A DNA stretch of 64,000 nucleotides from Ypsolopha sequella. Taxonomy: Eukaryota > Arthropoda > Insecta > Lepidoptera > Ypsolophidae. The DNA lies in NCBI GenBank assembly GCA_934047225.1, contig OW203989.1, forward strand, positions 10,949,977 to 11,013,976, given 5' to 3'. How positions within the stretch are numbered: the stretch's first letter is position 1; each line of letters opens with the position of its first letter. Of this stretch, positions 20,729-31,284 are shown one piece after another. Both the position numbers and the translations under genes were made by a program. The notes below the pieces were generated by a model. That model searched no databases, was not told the origin of the DNA, and worked only from the letters and a program-made list of their open reading frames with translations.

Positions 20729-21622
20729 CGTTGATGATTCAGTAATTTTTTGAACTTAAATGAGCTCGTTTTGTTTGTTTTTATAATAAATAGATTAATT
20801 GGAAATGAGAAATTTTGGATATGGAAATGAGATAAATAATGCATTTTTTCGAGCTTTTATATCCATTTTATAAGTATTTTATCAAAATATCTCCAGAACC
20901 GTCAAAGATTTCGCGGCCAAATAAATTTCTCTCAAATAAATAGGTCTCCAAGTTTGTGAGGACGCCTGCGGAGCACAGATGAAGGCAGGGACGAGGCGGT
21001 GAAGGTCACAAAAGGTGTCAAAGGATTGCGGGCGAAGTATGGGGGTGGTGCCAGATTAGGTGATTTTGCGCCATTTAGCTAGGCTATCTTGAAGGGTGTC
21101 GGGGCAACCAAAAATTGCGATTGGTGACCAGTCGCCATGTGGGCTATCTCAAAAAAAAGTAGGCGATTTTAGGCTACCAACAGAAGCTTTTTTTCAGAAG
21201 AACCAGGTTAGCCGGCTTACTCCCCAGCAAAATTAAAAGACCGAGGTTAGAAATAATTACTGATTTCATGCATCTTCACCTTTTTCAATATACTAATGGT
21301 TATATAATTTAATAAATAAAATATTACACAAAAAATTATTCGAAAGACCGTCGCGTCTACGATGAAAAGTGTTACTTTCTTCTATTTTGCGCCATCCGGA
21401 GACGCAGCAATAATAATAAAAATTATAAAATAATAAGTAAGTAATAGAAATAGCCAATTAGGCTACCTGATTCATAACTGGGCAATTTTAGGCTACTCGG
21501 TGTCAAATTTCGGGTGACTTTAATCAGAAATCATCTGGCAACACTGGTCGCGGCTTTCGCAATTGGGCGGCAGGGCAAAGAAATGTTGTACAACGTATAT
21601 ATATGCATATTTCAGGGAACGT

Positions 21623-21815
21623 AAAAAGATCGCTCGTCTGTAGAATATGTGCAAGATGTTAATTTGAAAAAATTTGTGGCCGAAGTAACAGGTATTTCAA
21701 AAAGTGCTGTAACGAGAATTATAAATGAGGGAAACAAACAAGAAAGCGGTGCTGGTAGTGACCAAGAATCTCCAATCTCCAAGAAAACAACTATTTCTGA
21801 AAAAAACGAATAGAA
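21623..21815 (+). pseudogene. helix-turn-helix N-terminus of a transposase (relic)
   Basis: A frame from about 21637 reads EYVQDVNLKKFVAEVTGISK, then SAVTRIINEGNKQESGAGSD, then PISKKTTISEKNE and a stop at 21810-21812. V.E.TG.S...V.RI..EG is the usual first DNA-binding helix-turn-helix of Tc1/mariner-group transposases in insects. The catalytic part is missing, and a 360 bp repeat follows immediately. Confidence 0.5.
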
Positions 21816-21864
21816 ATATAGAGACACGACGTTTTTACTATTTAATTATTCGTATAGAAAATAA

Positions 21865-22226
21865 GGTGGTAGAGCTGATGCCGGGCTCGACTGTGTAGGT
21901 ACCACTATCTTACTTGGAGACCCCCTCGAAGTAATTCGGGGGCGAGTAAGAGGGCAGCTCACAGGCAAAAAACCAGGAGGCCCACCATGCCTGTGACCGG
22001 TGGATGGAGGTATATCCATCCCTAATAGCCGGGCCTTATATGGAACAGACTGGTGACGGGCAGCGGCGTCACTGGTGCGAGGGTTCCGGCACCGCGCTCA
22101 CCAACCCGCCTGCCCAGCGTGTGTGAGTATGGGCAATTCTTCCAGACTGATCGCCGGGAGTGGCAAAGTCCTGGAAAGGCTTATGTCCAGCAGTGGACGA
22201 ATTAGGCTGATGGTTGGATGATGGAA
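21865..22226 (+). repeat. dispersed 360 bp repeat, copy 2
   Basis: Full length, from GGTGGTAGAGCTGATGCCGG to the GGATGATGG tail, with only scattered differences from the copy at 7559-7926. Confidence 0.8.
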
Positions 22227-22304
22227 AATAAATATTAAATATTAACTTTTTTGTCTTTTTAAATAATTAAACTAGATAAAACACATTTAAATGAAATTTA
22301 AGTG

Positions 22305-23135
22305 AGATATATTTCGGGCTATTCGGGCCCAGCATCAGTCATAATGAAGTAAAAAAAATATATAACAGATAAGGGAAAAAATACTACATATTTACCTATT
22401 TACAAGATATGCGAAAAAAATACGGGTTTTTCTTTTCTGTGTATTTCATGAAATACACAGAAAATTTTAATAAATTTCTAGTATATGCATTTTTAATAAA
22501 TAATCTAGGGTTTTGTTTTTGGAAAACATATTTAGATAAATTTTCCTCGATAGAAATAATTGTTGAAATGAGGTCTTCAAACACACTTTTTCTCCTCGTT
22601 TGACGAACAGGAACCATATACAGAACTCGAACATATTTTATTAGGTGTGTTTTAACAATATCTAGAGATTTGATATTTGAAATTTTGCTAGCTATTTTAG
22701 TTTTTTTAATAAAAATATAAAACCAACTTTTTTCCCTTTTGCCCTGAATCCGCCCCTCTCGCACTACGCGATTTTTCGCTTGGAGTGACAGTGACAAAAA
22801 TAAAATTCGCATAGCCTCTTAAAAAGAGGGTAAATGAGTCACATTGCGCCATTCCACCGCATCGACATCGATGCAGAATTTTGTATTCTTTTGTATTTAT
22901 TATAGGCATTCACCGTGTGACGCCATCCCATCTCGTTGTCACATAACTAAGAACAAAGAGCAATACGAATAACAAACTAAAGAATACAAAATTCTGCATC
23001 GATGCGGTGGGATGGCGCAATGGGACTCATTTACTCTCTTGTAAATAGGTTAAATGTAAATAGTTGTTTTTTTTTTTTACTTCATTGTGACTGATGCCGG
23101 GCCCGAAAGGCCAAAAATATATCTCACTTAAGAGG
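22305..23135. mobile_element. inverted-repeat element with a second inverted repeat nested inside
   Basis: Outer arms: AAGTGAGATATATTTCGGGC at about 22300-22400, mirrored at 23040-23135. Inner arms: AAGAGGGTAAATGAGTCACA at 22820-22890, mirrored at 22975-23042 and centred near 22930. The left spacer (22400-22820) has no counterpart on the right, so the inner element seems to have inserted against or replaced one side. Each outer arm carries a CTGATGC...GAAATATATC hairpin motif like those near 49.06 and 60.9 kb. No convincing protein. Confidence 0.65.
22433..22464. repeat. perfect 32 bp palindrome
   Basis: Two perfect 16 bp arms around CATG (arm TTTTCTGTGTATTTCA), with no spacer. It lies inside the left spacer of the 22305-23135 element. 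It could form a cruciform or be a dimer binding site; function unknown. Confidence 0.85.
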
Positions 23136-24361
23136 ACGGCATACCCTAGCAACTTTTTTTATTACCCGTCCAGCACAATAAGTCTGATGGCATAGACCTT
23201 ATTTGCTTTTCATAGAGGCGATTATATGTTGGCTCTTTGGCCTCTTGTTCTTGGACGCGTAATACGCAGCGAAACAACAAATTGGTGTGTTTTTAGCTAA
23301 TACTGAAATATTTTGTAGGGAAAAAAATATTGGATTTAGGTAACATCCCTTCATATTTCTATTGCTTATTTTATAAAAAAAAACATGTTGATCTCTTAAC
23401 CGCGTTTTTGAAACGAACGTTTGAAAACCAAAAAAAAGAGGGTGAAAACCTTTTTTTTTTAACAAAAGTATAAATCTTTAAACATTGTTTGTAGGTGGAT
23501 CCCTAGATAAAAGATCGATAAATCCAATATATTTTCTTCAATATGAGGAGAGACCTAGTTTCTTCCAATGAACCCTTGAAAACCTGGTGTTGTTGATGTT
23601 CTAGCGTCAGGTGTCCCGTTAAAATTTGTTTATATGTGTTAAATCCTTCCGTGTGCGTTGTCTGTCTTCGTCTCCGCCCCGCAGGCGTCCCCAGGGGCGC
23701 GTTCATAAACTAGGGGTCGCGACACGGGTTTTATTGCTGTCTCTGTCGCACGCGTTGAAAATTTTATACGCTATCCTGCTGTCAGTGTTGGAACCTGACG
23801 AAAGTGTTAATTAATGAACGGAGGCTGCACGAAGCAACACAATCTTAGGTGTTAAGATTTTATACCTATGTCTATTTTGATTTATGAAAATTCTCTACGT
23901 TATGTCTACTAGTTTGCTGTGTGTCTAACTGGAAAAATGTAAAACGTGAAATAAAACAATATTAAGTTAGATGTCTAATGTAAAATGTGGGCCGCCGTTA
24001 TTCCTAAAAGACATACAGACAAATTAAAAACGTTGTAGACCTAAAAACACCGAAACCCGATAATTCTAAATCAGACATAGACACTTCAATTTTTTTATTT
24101 CTACCAGCCATTGATATTGTTTTCTATAAAGTATACAGTATACTATTATATATATATACTTATTACAAATAAAGTTACTTTGATTGATATATCCAAATTC
24201 AAACTGGAGACTCAGTTGTGGTCAGGGCCTAGGTTCAATTACCCTTTTTGCAAGATATGATAAATATTATTTGTGCCCACCCCGAGTCAAACTGTATAGG
24301 GAGCCTAAATTTTATTTTGTTTTTTTCACAGAAAGGTTTATTGGTCTTTGAAAGAATGAAT

Positions 24362-24465
24362 GAATTATTATTAGTAGGTATTGCTTTAGTAGGAGTTGCT
24401 TTTTTAACTTTATTAGAACGTAAGGTTTTAGGTTATATTCAGATTCGAAAAGGACCTCATAAGTT
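24362..24465 (+). pseudogene. nuclear copy of mitochondrial ND1 (NUMT)
   Basis: Reads [20 protein letters not shown], then [13 protein letters not shown]. This is the strongly conserved first transmembrane helix and loop of NADH dehydrogenase subunit 1. The DNA has the very T-rich third positions of insect mitochondrial genes, unlike the neighbours. Similarity stops abruptly on both sides (about 100 bp), as expected for a short mitochondrial insertion into the nucleus. Confidence 0.85.
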
Positions 24466-24489
24466 AAGGTTAATTGAATGAACGAATGG

Positions 24490-24600
24490 ACACTTTTTGT
24501 ACACAAAATAAAAAAGAAAAACTGAGCACAGAAAACATAATTTTGTACAAAGGCGGACTTATCACTTGAAGCAATTTCTTCCAACCAACCTTGTGGCGAA
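24490..24600 (-). repeat. LINE 3-prime UTR fragment (reverse)
   Basis: TTTTGTACAAAGGCGGACTT, CACTTGAAGCAATTTCTTCC and CAACCAACCTTGTGG match, in reverse, the GGTTNNCTGGAAG / TCCGCCTTTGTACA blocks of the copies at 13205 and 32310. It abuts the ND1-like piece. Confidence 0.55.
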
Positions 24601-26085
24601 GGAATTATTATCACAAGAAAATTAAAAGGGGGATAGACAAAATAATTATATGGAAATTCAGGTAAATAAGTGAAAATCAATAAAGTGCAAGTCTACCTAA
24701 ATCTAAAAACTTTGTTACTGATCACTTACTTAATCTCGATTACGGATTTGGCAATAATAATCAAAGTCACCATATTTAGTAGGTACTATGTTTTCTTTAT
24801 GTAAACTTAGATATATTTTATTTTATAGTATACGAGTATTTTGTCGGTTAATGTACACGTAAGTCAATATTTTACTACTTATTTAATCTACTTTTTGTTC
24901 TCATTTATATTTATAAACGGGGTTTACTTAAAGAATTCTCTGCATAGAAAAATAATTCTCTGCTCGCCTGTACACATGTTATTTCTAAGTGCCATTGTAA
25001 GTTTTATTATAAACACAATAAATAATAATATAAATTTGTTTATAAAATATTCGCGTTACAGTTATATCCTTATTGATAAACTTCGGGTCCCATAAGTAAA
25101 TAGATAAGTATAATGCCCTTTTTCTATTCACAAATAAACACGGAAAACAACAATTCAGAGATATGTGAATTGAATACTCATTATCCCGTAATTTATAAAT
25201 ATCCCGATTTGCACTTTTGTCGGAGAATCTGAACACTTGTTCAGAAACACTCGGCAGTCACCAAGCACGTTATAATAATAACAAGTGTTACTAAATAGTA
25301 AAAAAAAGAAACGGATACAACGAAAAGTTATTTTTGTAGATTTTAAAAACATCGTATTTTGAAAAAAGGTATTTAAAAAGCCATAATTTCTAATAAACGG
25401 CGTCTGAAAGTCTGAATAACTAACCATGTCAGAATCTAACTTGACACTGGGAAAAGTGGCACTTAAAATTAGTTAGGATTTCAGAATTACAGGAAAAAAT
25501 AAAACAATTTAGAGGTATTTTCGGAATTAAATTCTATCGAGAAAATTTCATCCAATCGCGTTTTCATTCAGTGAGACCCTCAATCAAATACTCAATAAAC
25601 ATTTACCCAAAAATGAAATACGTAGATGACGCTATAGTGGAGTAAATGGATTCGAAAAAACCCCATTTTTATTTTGGTATCGCCTTAAAATAGCTGCTAT
25701 AATTAGTCGCCAAGAAACTAAACAAAAAAAAATATTAAAACAAAAAGACTGGTCAAGTGCAAGTAGGAACCGTGCCCTAAGTTATATATAACTTTATATC
25801 AATTAATCAAATATTAATTACTTTAATAATGTGAACAAAAAATACAAAATAAAAAAAAATACAAAATGCATAAAATGAAACTGCAAAACTAAGTTGGTCA
25901 AGTATTGTTCCACACGGAATTGGAAATGATTGATTTTCAGATTCATTCCTTCGCTTTTGCCAAAAGACCTCACTTCCTACCGATTGTCTAGGTTGTAAGT
26001 CAGTGGGAAGTACGTGGGAAGTACCCTGTAAGTTTTGATGATTAGTCAGTGGGTGGGATTTTTAGTATTTAGTCGTATCTTTTTA

Positions 26086-26179
26086 CTGCCCAGCGTGTGT
26101 GAGTATGGGCATTTCTTGAGGAGGATCGCCAAGGGGGGGCGAAATCTTGGAGGAATATAGCTGTTAAATGGATGGATGG
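26086..26179 (+). repeat. dispersed 360 bp repeat, 3-prime fragment
   Basis: CTGCCCAGCGTGTGTGAGTA onwards with a GGATGGATGGA tail; only the last quarter is present, as expected for 5-prime truncation of a retroposon. Confidence 0.6.
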
Positions 26180-26864
26180 ATCTTTTTGGCATATGGCAAC
26201 GTCATCTAAAAAGAAATATTGCCACTCCATGTCTTCTCGTGGGTGTCGGTGGGAAACTGTCGCCAAAGGGATTATAAAAAGGTATGCCAACAATCTATGT
26301 CTCCGTAGTACTAAGGGTCATAAGGTTATTGAGTCTTGACTTCGTCTACTGAGACAACGTAGGCACCTATTTACTGGTGATATGCTTCTTCCGTGGCTTG
26401 CCACCACCCTCATGACCAAACCACTACACAAAATAACCACTGACATAAGGCCTACTCCGGGTGACCTTGATTTTAATGAGCTTTTTTCTCGTTGTTTTTT
26501 TTTCTTAGTTCTTAGCTTTCCTCCAGATGGCGCTGTCCATGTCATCATAGATAAAATGTGTTTCATAGCAATCAATGTCAAAGTGGTTTTTCGTTTGTTT
26601 AGAATTGGTGCAAATTTTGTCTTTGATTCTGTTGCTAAAGAATACGACAGTGCCATCTAGGAATCTTATTTAACACTAAATTTGACATAAGAAAAAACGC
26701 TCATTATCTACGCTCGACCGTAACGCTAGGGCTGTCATCTATGTACTAATAACAAAGTAGTAACAATTTCGTACTGTGTGAAATAATATTTTTTTTAAAT
26801 TTTGACTGAAATGGGTTTTTAGTGATTTACTGAAGCCCATACTATCATATCATTTCATGTTTGT

Positions 26865-27050
26865 CTGTCTGTATGTTTGTTCCGTCTTAACTTGAAAACC
26901 ACTCGACGGATTTTGATGTGTTTTTTTTATTATCATTGTAGTGAACCTGTTCAACGCAAAGGTGATACTGGTTGTTAATAAAATAAAACCCAAGCCGAAA
27001 ACGGTGCAGATACTAAATGGACGCGGGTGGAGCCGCGGTCGAAAGGCTAG
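26865..27050. repeat. dispersed repeat fragments (GTCTGTCTGTATGTTTGTTC block)
   Basis: GTCTGTCTGTATGTTTGTTC, then a stretch mentioning AACTTGAAAACCACTCGACG, ending with GGAGCCGCGGTCGAAAGGC and CTAGTT. The end is the reverse of the ACTAGCCTTTGCCCGC opening at 5287. Similar CTGTCTGTCTGT blocks stand at 33285, 36305, 36955 and 44985. Confidence 0.4.
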
Positions 27051-27234
27051 TTTACAATAAATCTTTGAAAATTTCGAGTTGTCAAGAGCTTATTATTACA
27101 AATAATTTTTACGAAGTATTTATTGATAATTTATCATTACATGTCTAACATTATTATTACATTTATTATAAAATTAAAGTAGGTCAGTAGGTTATATTCT
27201 ATATTTCAATTATTATATTTCATCAATACAGTTT

Positions 27235-27425
27235 TTATGTAACATCATCCGATAGGTATTCTTTTACGGAATAGTATGCCTTTTCTAAAAGAAATGCTTT
27301 GAATTTGCTTACAAATGTTCGCAACGTATGCACTTTTTTAATGTGATCGGGCACCTTGTTAAACAAACACGGAGCTATGCGGTGCAAGGAGTTACCTGTC
27401 TTGCTGAGACGGCATGTAGGTCATT
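27235..27425 (-). pseudogene. LINE reverse-transcriptase C-terminal fragment
   Basis: The minus strand reads NSLHRIAPCLFNKVPDHIKK, then VHTLRTFVSKFKAFLLEKAY and YSVKEYLSDDVT before a stop. LFNKLPD-I...L..F...LK..LL...YYSV.E.L is the usual end of CR1/Jockey-group ORF2 proteins. The frame is intact over 60 codons but truncated upstream. Confidence 0.65.
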
Positions 27426-28456
27426 CGGTCTGCGGGAGGGGTGACGACGACGGTCACCAGATCAGATACAAAGAACATTGTACCCTCTACCGATGTCAAT
27501 CACTACTTGACTGACGACGATCCACCTTTGGTTTATACCTTTATAATGTTTCAGGTCCCTTTTCGCGCCACCTCTCACATAAAGTTAGAGTTTAAAAAAG
27601 TTATGTTTTATTTATGTATCACAATTATATCTAACTAGAAAAAACAAGCCTTTAAATGCAAAAATATATTTATTAACTTTTATATATAGAATTTTCAAAG
27701 TAATTAAGTAATCTTTCATATTATGGTCATGTCTGGTGCTCTGGTCTGGACAAAATAAGACAAGACTGCCAAAGTGCAATACAGTATTTGGATATCTACT
27801 ATAGTAAGTACTTACCTATAATTATAACATGAAATTAACAAATTAAAATCTTAATTTGAAACACCAGCTAAACCACATGCATTATTCTGCTGTTTTCCGT
27901 AGAATCTTCGTAATATTGAATTTTCCAAAAAAAAAACTGAATTAAACGATGTTTTTGCCAGCTGCAGGGCTGCCAAATGTAAATCAGGGGGATTCGTACA
28001 GCAAAGGAAAAATTGTCGTATATTCATAGAAAACCAACAATATTTGGGAAATTTTGATCGTTGTATTGTAAATTAGAGGCTAAAACTATCATAGAGCGCT
28101 TGAATCTGGTTATTAGAATATTAAATTAGTATTTTAGTGATATCTTTAAAAGTTATAGATATTCAGATTGTAAAATTATACTCGTCTAGGCATTTTGACT
28201 TTTAGTTATTTTATTAAGTAAGTACACATATGATTACTGATTCGTTCTTAACAATCTTAGAGAGATGAGCTCGCCGCTGTATTCGTCTTTAAACTGCAAT
28301 GCTTGTTTTCTTACCTTTTTCTGTGTATGTACAATAAAGAACAAGAATAAGAAATAAAATGTATTATTTTGTAACATGAAATTTTAATAATAAATCTAAA
28401 AACTTTCCCTTTTATATTATTTACTGCTGCGGCTAAACTTTAACTTACTGGCAAAC

Positions 28457-28667
28457 TTACCCGAGTTAAGTTGTTTGGGGAGAGTAAGAGGACAGCTCCC
28501 AAACAGGCACAGCCAGGCAGCCCACATGTCTAAGACCGTTATAGACTGGTGACGGTCAGTGGTGTCACTGATGCGAAGGTTTTGGCACCGCGCTCACCAA
28601 CCCGCCTGCCCAGCGTGTGTGAGTATCACTTCCAAGAGGAACACCAAGAGTGGCGAAATCCAGTAGT
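28457..28667 (+). repeat. dispersed 360 bp repeat, internal fragment
   Basis: Carries GGGGAGAGTAAGAGGACAGC, GACTGGTGACGGTCAGTGG and CCGCCTGCCCAGCGTGTGTG, with internal deletions compared with copies 1 and 2. Confidence 0.65.
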
Positions 28668-30354
28668 GTACGAAGACAGGAACATGACAAAATCATCAAA
28701 TTTATTTGATGAATTGCAATGGTACAAACAAAATTCACATGAAATCATAGTCGTGTTATATATTTTAGCTTAACTGCTGGATTATATAATTAGATAAGGT
28801 GCTTGCACATACCTTTGATTGTTCTTATCGACGTAGAAACCAAATAAAAGTTAACAATACTGGTGAAAAAGCTGAAAAAACTTGCATGAAACTTAGTAAA
28901 TTTTTAGAGCGCAACTAATTAGGTTCAACCTAAATTTTCCTAATATTAGAGCTGTCAAACCAATTTAACGCTCTAATTTGTTGCTTCAGAATACCAATCA
29001 TCGTCAATACCTGCATCGCAAATTTAGTTATAATTTCAATTTGATGATTCTAAACGCCAGCTTCAGAATAATTGAAAATTTCAAGTTATGGAAACTTAAT
29101 TTTAGAGCGCTTTTTATAAACGTCAGTTTAGGGCACTTGCTTCAGAATAGGAGTCAATCTATGTCTATAGGTAATAGTTTTATATAATAAATAATAATAT
29201 GGGGAAATACATAAGGAAATAATAAAGTTAGGTTTGAATTACTTGAATTTAATAAAAGATTACACTTGAATAAAATAAAAGATGTAGGAATAAATAATAT
29301 TATAAACTAATGCAATACATATAATAAAAAATATCCCTAACTCCGCCTATTAAATAAGTCTTGCTAAGAAGAAGGCCAAGAAACTTAGCAAGATCATGTC
29401 TTTTTTTTTCATAATTTTAGTTACTGACAAACAACTAAATGTAAAAAGTAAGCCTATACTTACTCTAATTAAATAAAGAGATAAAAAATACAAGACAGGA
29501 AAAAATTATGTTATTATTTAAAAAAATATACAATACCTTGGTCAACCTGTCCCATATATTCCATCTGCTTTTTAATTTAACAGATTTTTTATTCTAATAA
29601 CTAATAAGTAATAATAATAACCCAGTAGCGACCAAAGCACAGAGTACTATTTTAGATCTTGACATTGATGAAACGGTCTATTTTTTCGATCTTAAAATAA
29701 GTGAGGATGACTATCCTCCAAGATATGTTTCTATGATGCTCTAGCTAGATGATTATATAGGACCTATATAATCATATTTACCTATATTATAGGTATATCA
29801 CTAATGTTAATGTTCCTTAAGGCCTGGTCCATGGTACACAACAATCCTATTGAGTGATTTTGAACCTAATTATATTGTCAGAAAGTCTACATTAGAACGT
29901 TTGCTTCGTGCGCTCAGGGCACGCATAATCAGTGAATTTTCAAGATTTTTCTGGATATTCTGAAAAACGTATTTGATGTCGGAGATTTTGTCCTGACAAT
30001 GGGAAATAAACTATGTTTTCGTGTTATAGCAGTAATTTCAGACATAAAACTTAAGCCCCTTGGACATAAAACGTATTTAGCTTAAAAGGCTTCATTTTCA
30101 AAAATAAAATCTGTCGGGTGAAATGTGTCCAATTTGGTAACTTTCCTGAAAACGGAACGATAAAGGTCTGAAAAAACATTTGTCCAAGTTTTACATTGAT
30201 CAGGTAAGTATCGAGTCAGCAGCATATTTAAGCAAAATCCGTTGAAATTTTGAAACCATTAGGTTTTTAAATAAAGCGATAAGAAACAAAGTTATTTATA
30301 AGTTCGTACCCAACAAAGTGTTATCAAATGTTTTTTCTCTGGCACTTACTATTT

Positions 30355-30715
30355 TTGACTTAAGGCATTCTAACATGCGAAATTGCTGCCACTTAAAAAA
30401 TGTATTTTTTGCTTGATAGAATTATTTTTTAAAATCTACACAAGTAAATTTGTAGAAATAGCAATGAACTATTTTTACATAGCAAAGTTTTCAGAAACAA
30501 TGTCTTTTTATAGCTAGAATTCTAACTTATGCCAAAAATTTTTAGCAAAAGTTCAAACTTTAACTCATCGAAGACGTTGTCTATGAACTTTGCTATGTAA
30601 AAATAGTTCATTGCTATTTCTAGACATTTACTTCAGCAGATTTTCAAGAATTATTCTAGCAAGTAAAAAGTGTATTTATTTAAGTGGCAGCGCTTTCGCA
30701 TGTTGTAACGCCTTA
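30355..30715. mobile_element. foldback MITE CTTAAGGCATTCTAACATGC
   Basis: The left arm CTTAAGGCATTCTAACATGC, then GCTGCCACTTAAAAAATGTA, is mirrored at the right (CGCATGTTGTAACGCCTTAAG). An inner pair TAGAAATAGCAATGAACTAT is also mirrored. Total 360 bp, arms about 150 bp. It lies 300 bp upstream of gene B. Confidence 0.75.
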
Positions 30716-31014
30716 AGTGCATAAAAGTATAAAGTGGTCATAATCTATCATGACTTCTACTTCATAATCGATTTCAAAATATTACACTTCTCGTGTGAAA
30801 ATTTAATCAAACATTTTTTGCAAAAAAGTACTGAATGAAATCACGTACACATCATTTTGTTGATTATCAATGACCGAGAACAATTATTGAAGCCTTTTCA
30901 TGATCTCATAACACAAAATATTTGCTATTCTATAATGATGGTATGTTATGTAATCTATTGTTTCATTTTAATAAAACATTACAGTAGTCACAACGCAGAG
31001 ACAGTCGCAGTAAG

Positions 31015-31284
31015 ATGCAAGTAACGATAGTTCTCCAAACTACAATATGTAGTCTTATTATTATTTGTGTGAAAACCAATTACCTTGTAGATATTGACGA
31101 GGAATTTATACATCTTACAACTTCAGAATCTGATGAGGTGACTGAAGAAACTGTTACAGAAGATGAGTCAGAGCCAGCATTTGGTCTGGATGACATTTTT
31201 ATCGCTATACAAACGAATCATAAAACTCAGGACAGTAAATTGCCTGTAATAGTTAGCACATGGTTCCAGCAAGCTAAAGAACAG
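31015..31284 (+). CDS. Fringe-like B exon 1 (anchor, acidic linker, first strand)
   Basis: ATG after AGTAAG. MQVTIVLQTTICSLIIIC is a likely signal anchor. It is followed by an acidic stretch rich in Glu, Asp, Thr and Ser (SESDEVTEETVTEDESEPAF) absent from gene A, then LDDIFIAIQT and TWFQQAKEQ. Phase 0 donor GTATTT. Confidence 0.87.

Larger units (their letters stand above)
20791..31014. other. spacer between Fringe-like genes A and B
   Basis: Ten kilobases with no host exon recognised. Identified contents are listed separately: a transposase helix-turn-helix relic, 360 bp repeats, a nested inverted-repeat element, an ND1-like mitochondrial piece, LINE fragments and a foldback MITE. About 23140-24240, 24700-26060 and 28780-30340 hold AT-rich sequence in which I see nothing assignable. 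Confidence 0.5.

Noticed and set aside
21050..21545. Possible inverted-repeat element around GGCTATCT / GGCTACC motifs
   Set aside because: Arms match too poorly by eye to define ends.
22396..22812. 138-codon minus-strand frame
   Set aside because: It lies within the inverted-repeat element, spans the perfect palindrome and an arm, and has no domain; likely chance.
24841..25430. Several overlapping short frames on both strands
   Set aside because: AT-rich stretch; no family, no splice context, mutual shadows.
26318..26660. Overlapping 92- and 112-codon frames on opposite strands
   Set aside because: Neither shows a domain; each looks like the mirror of the other. May be an old repeat, but I could not place it.
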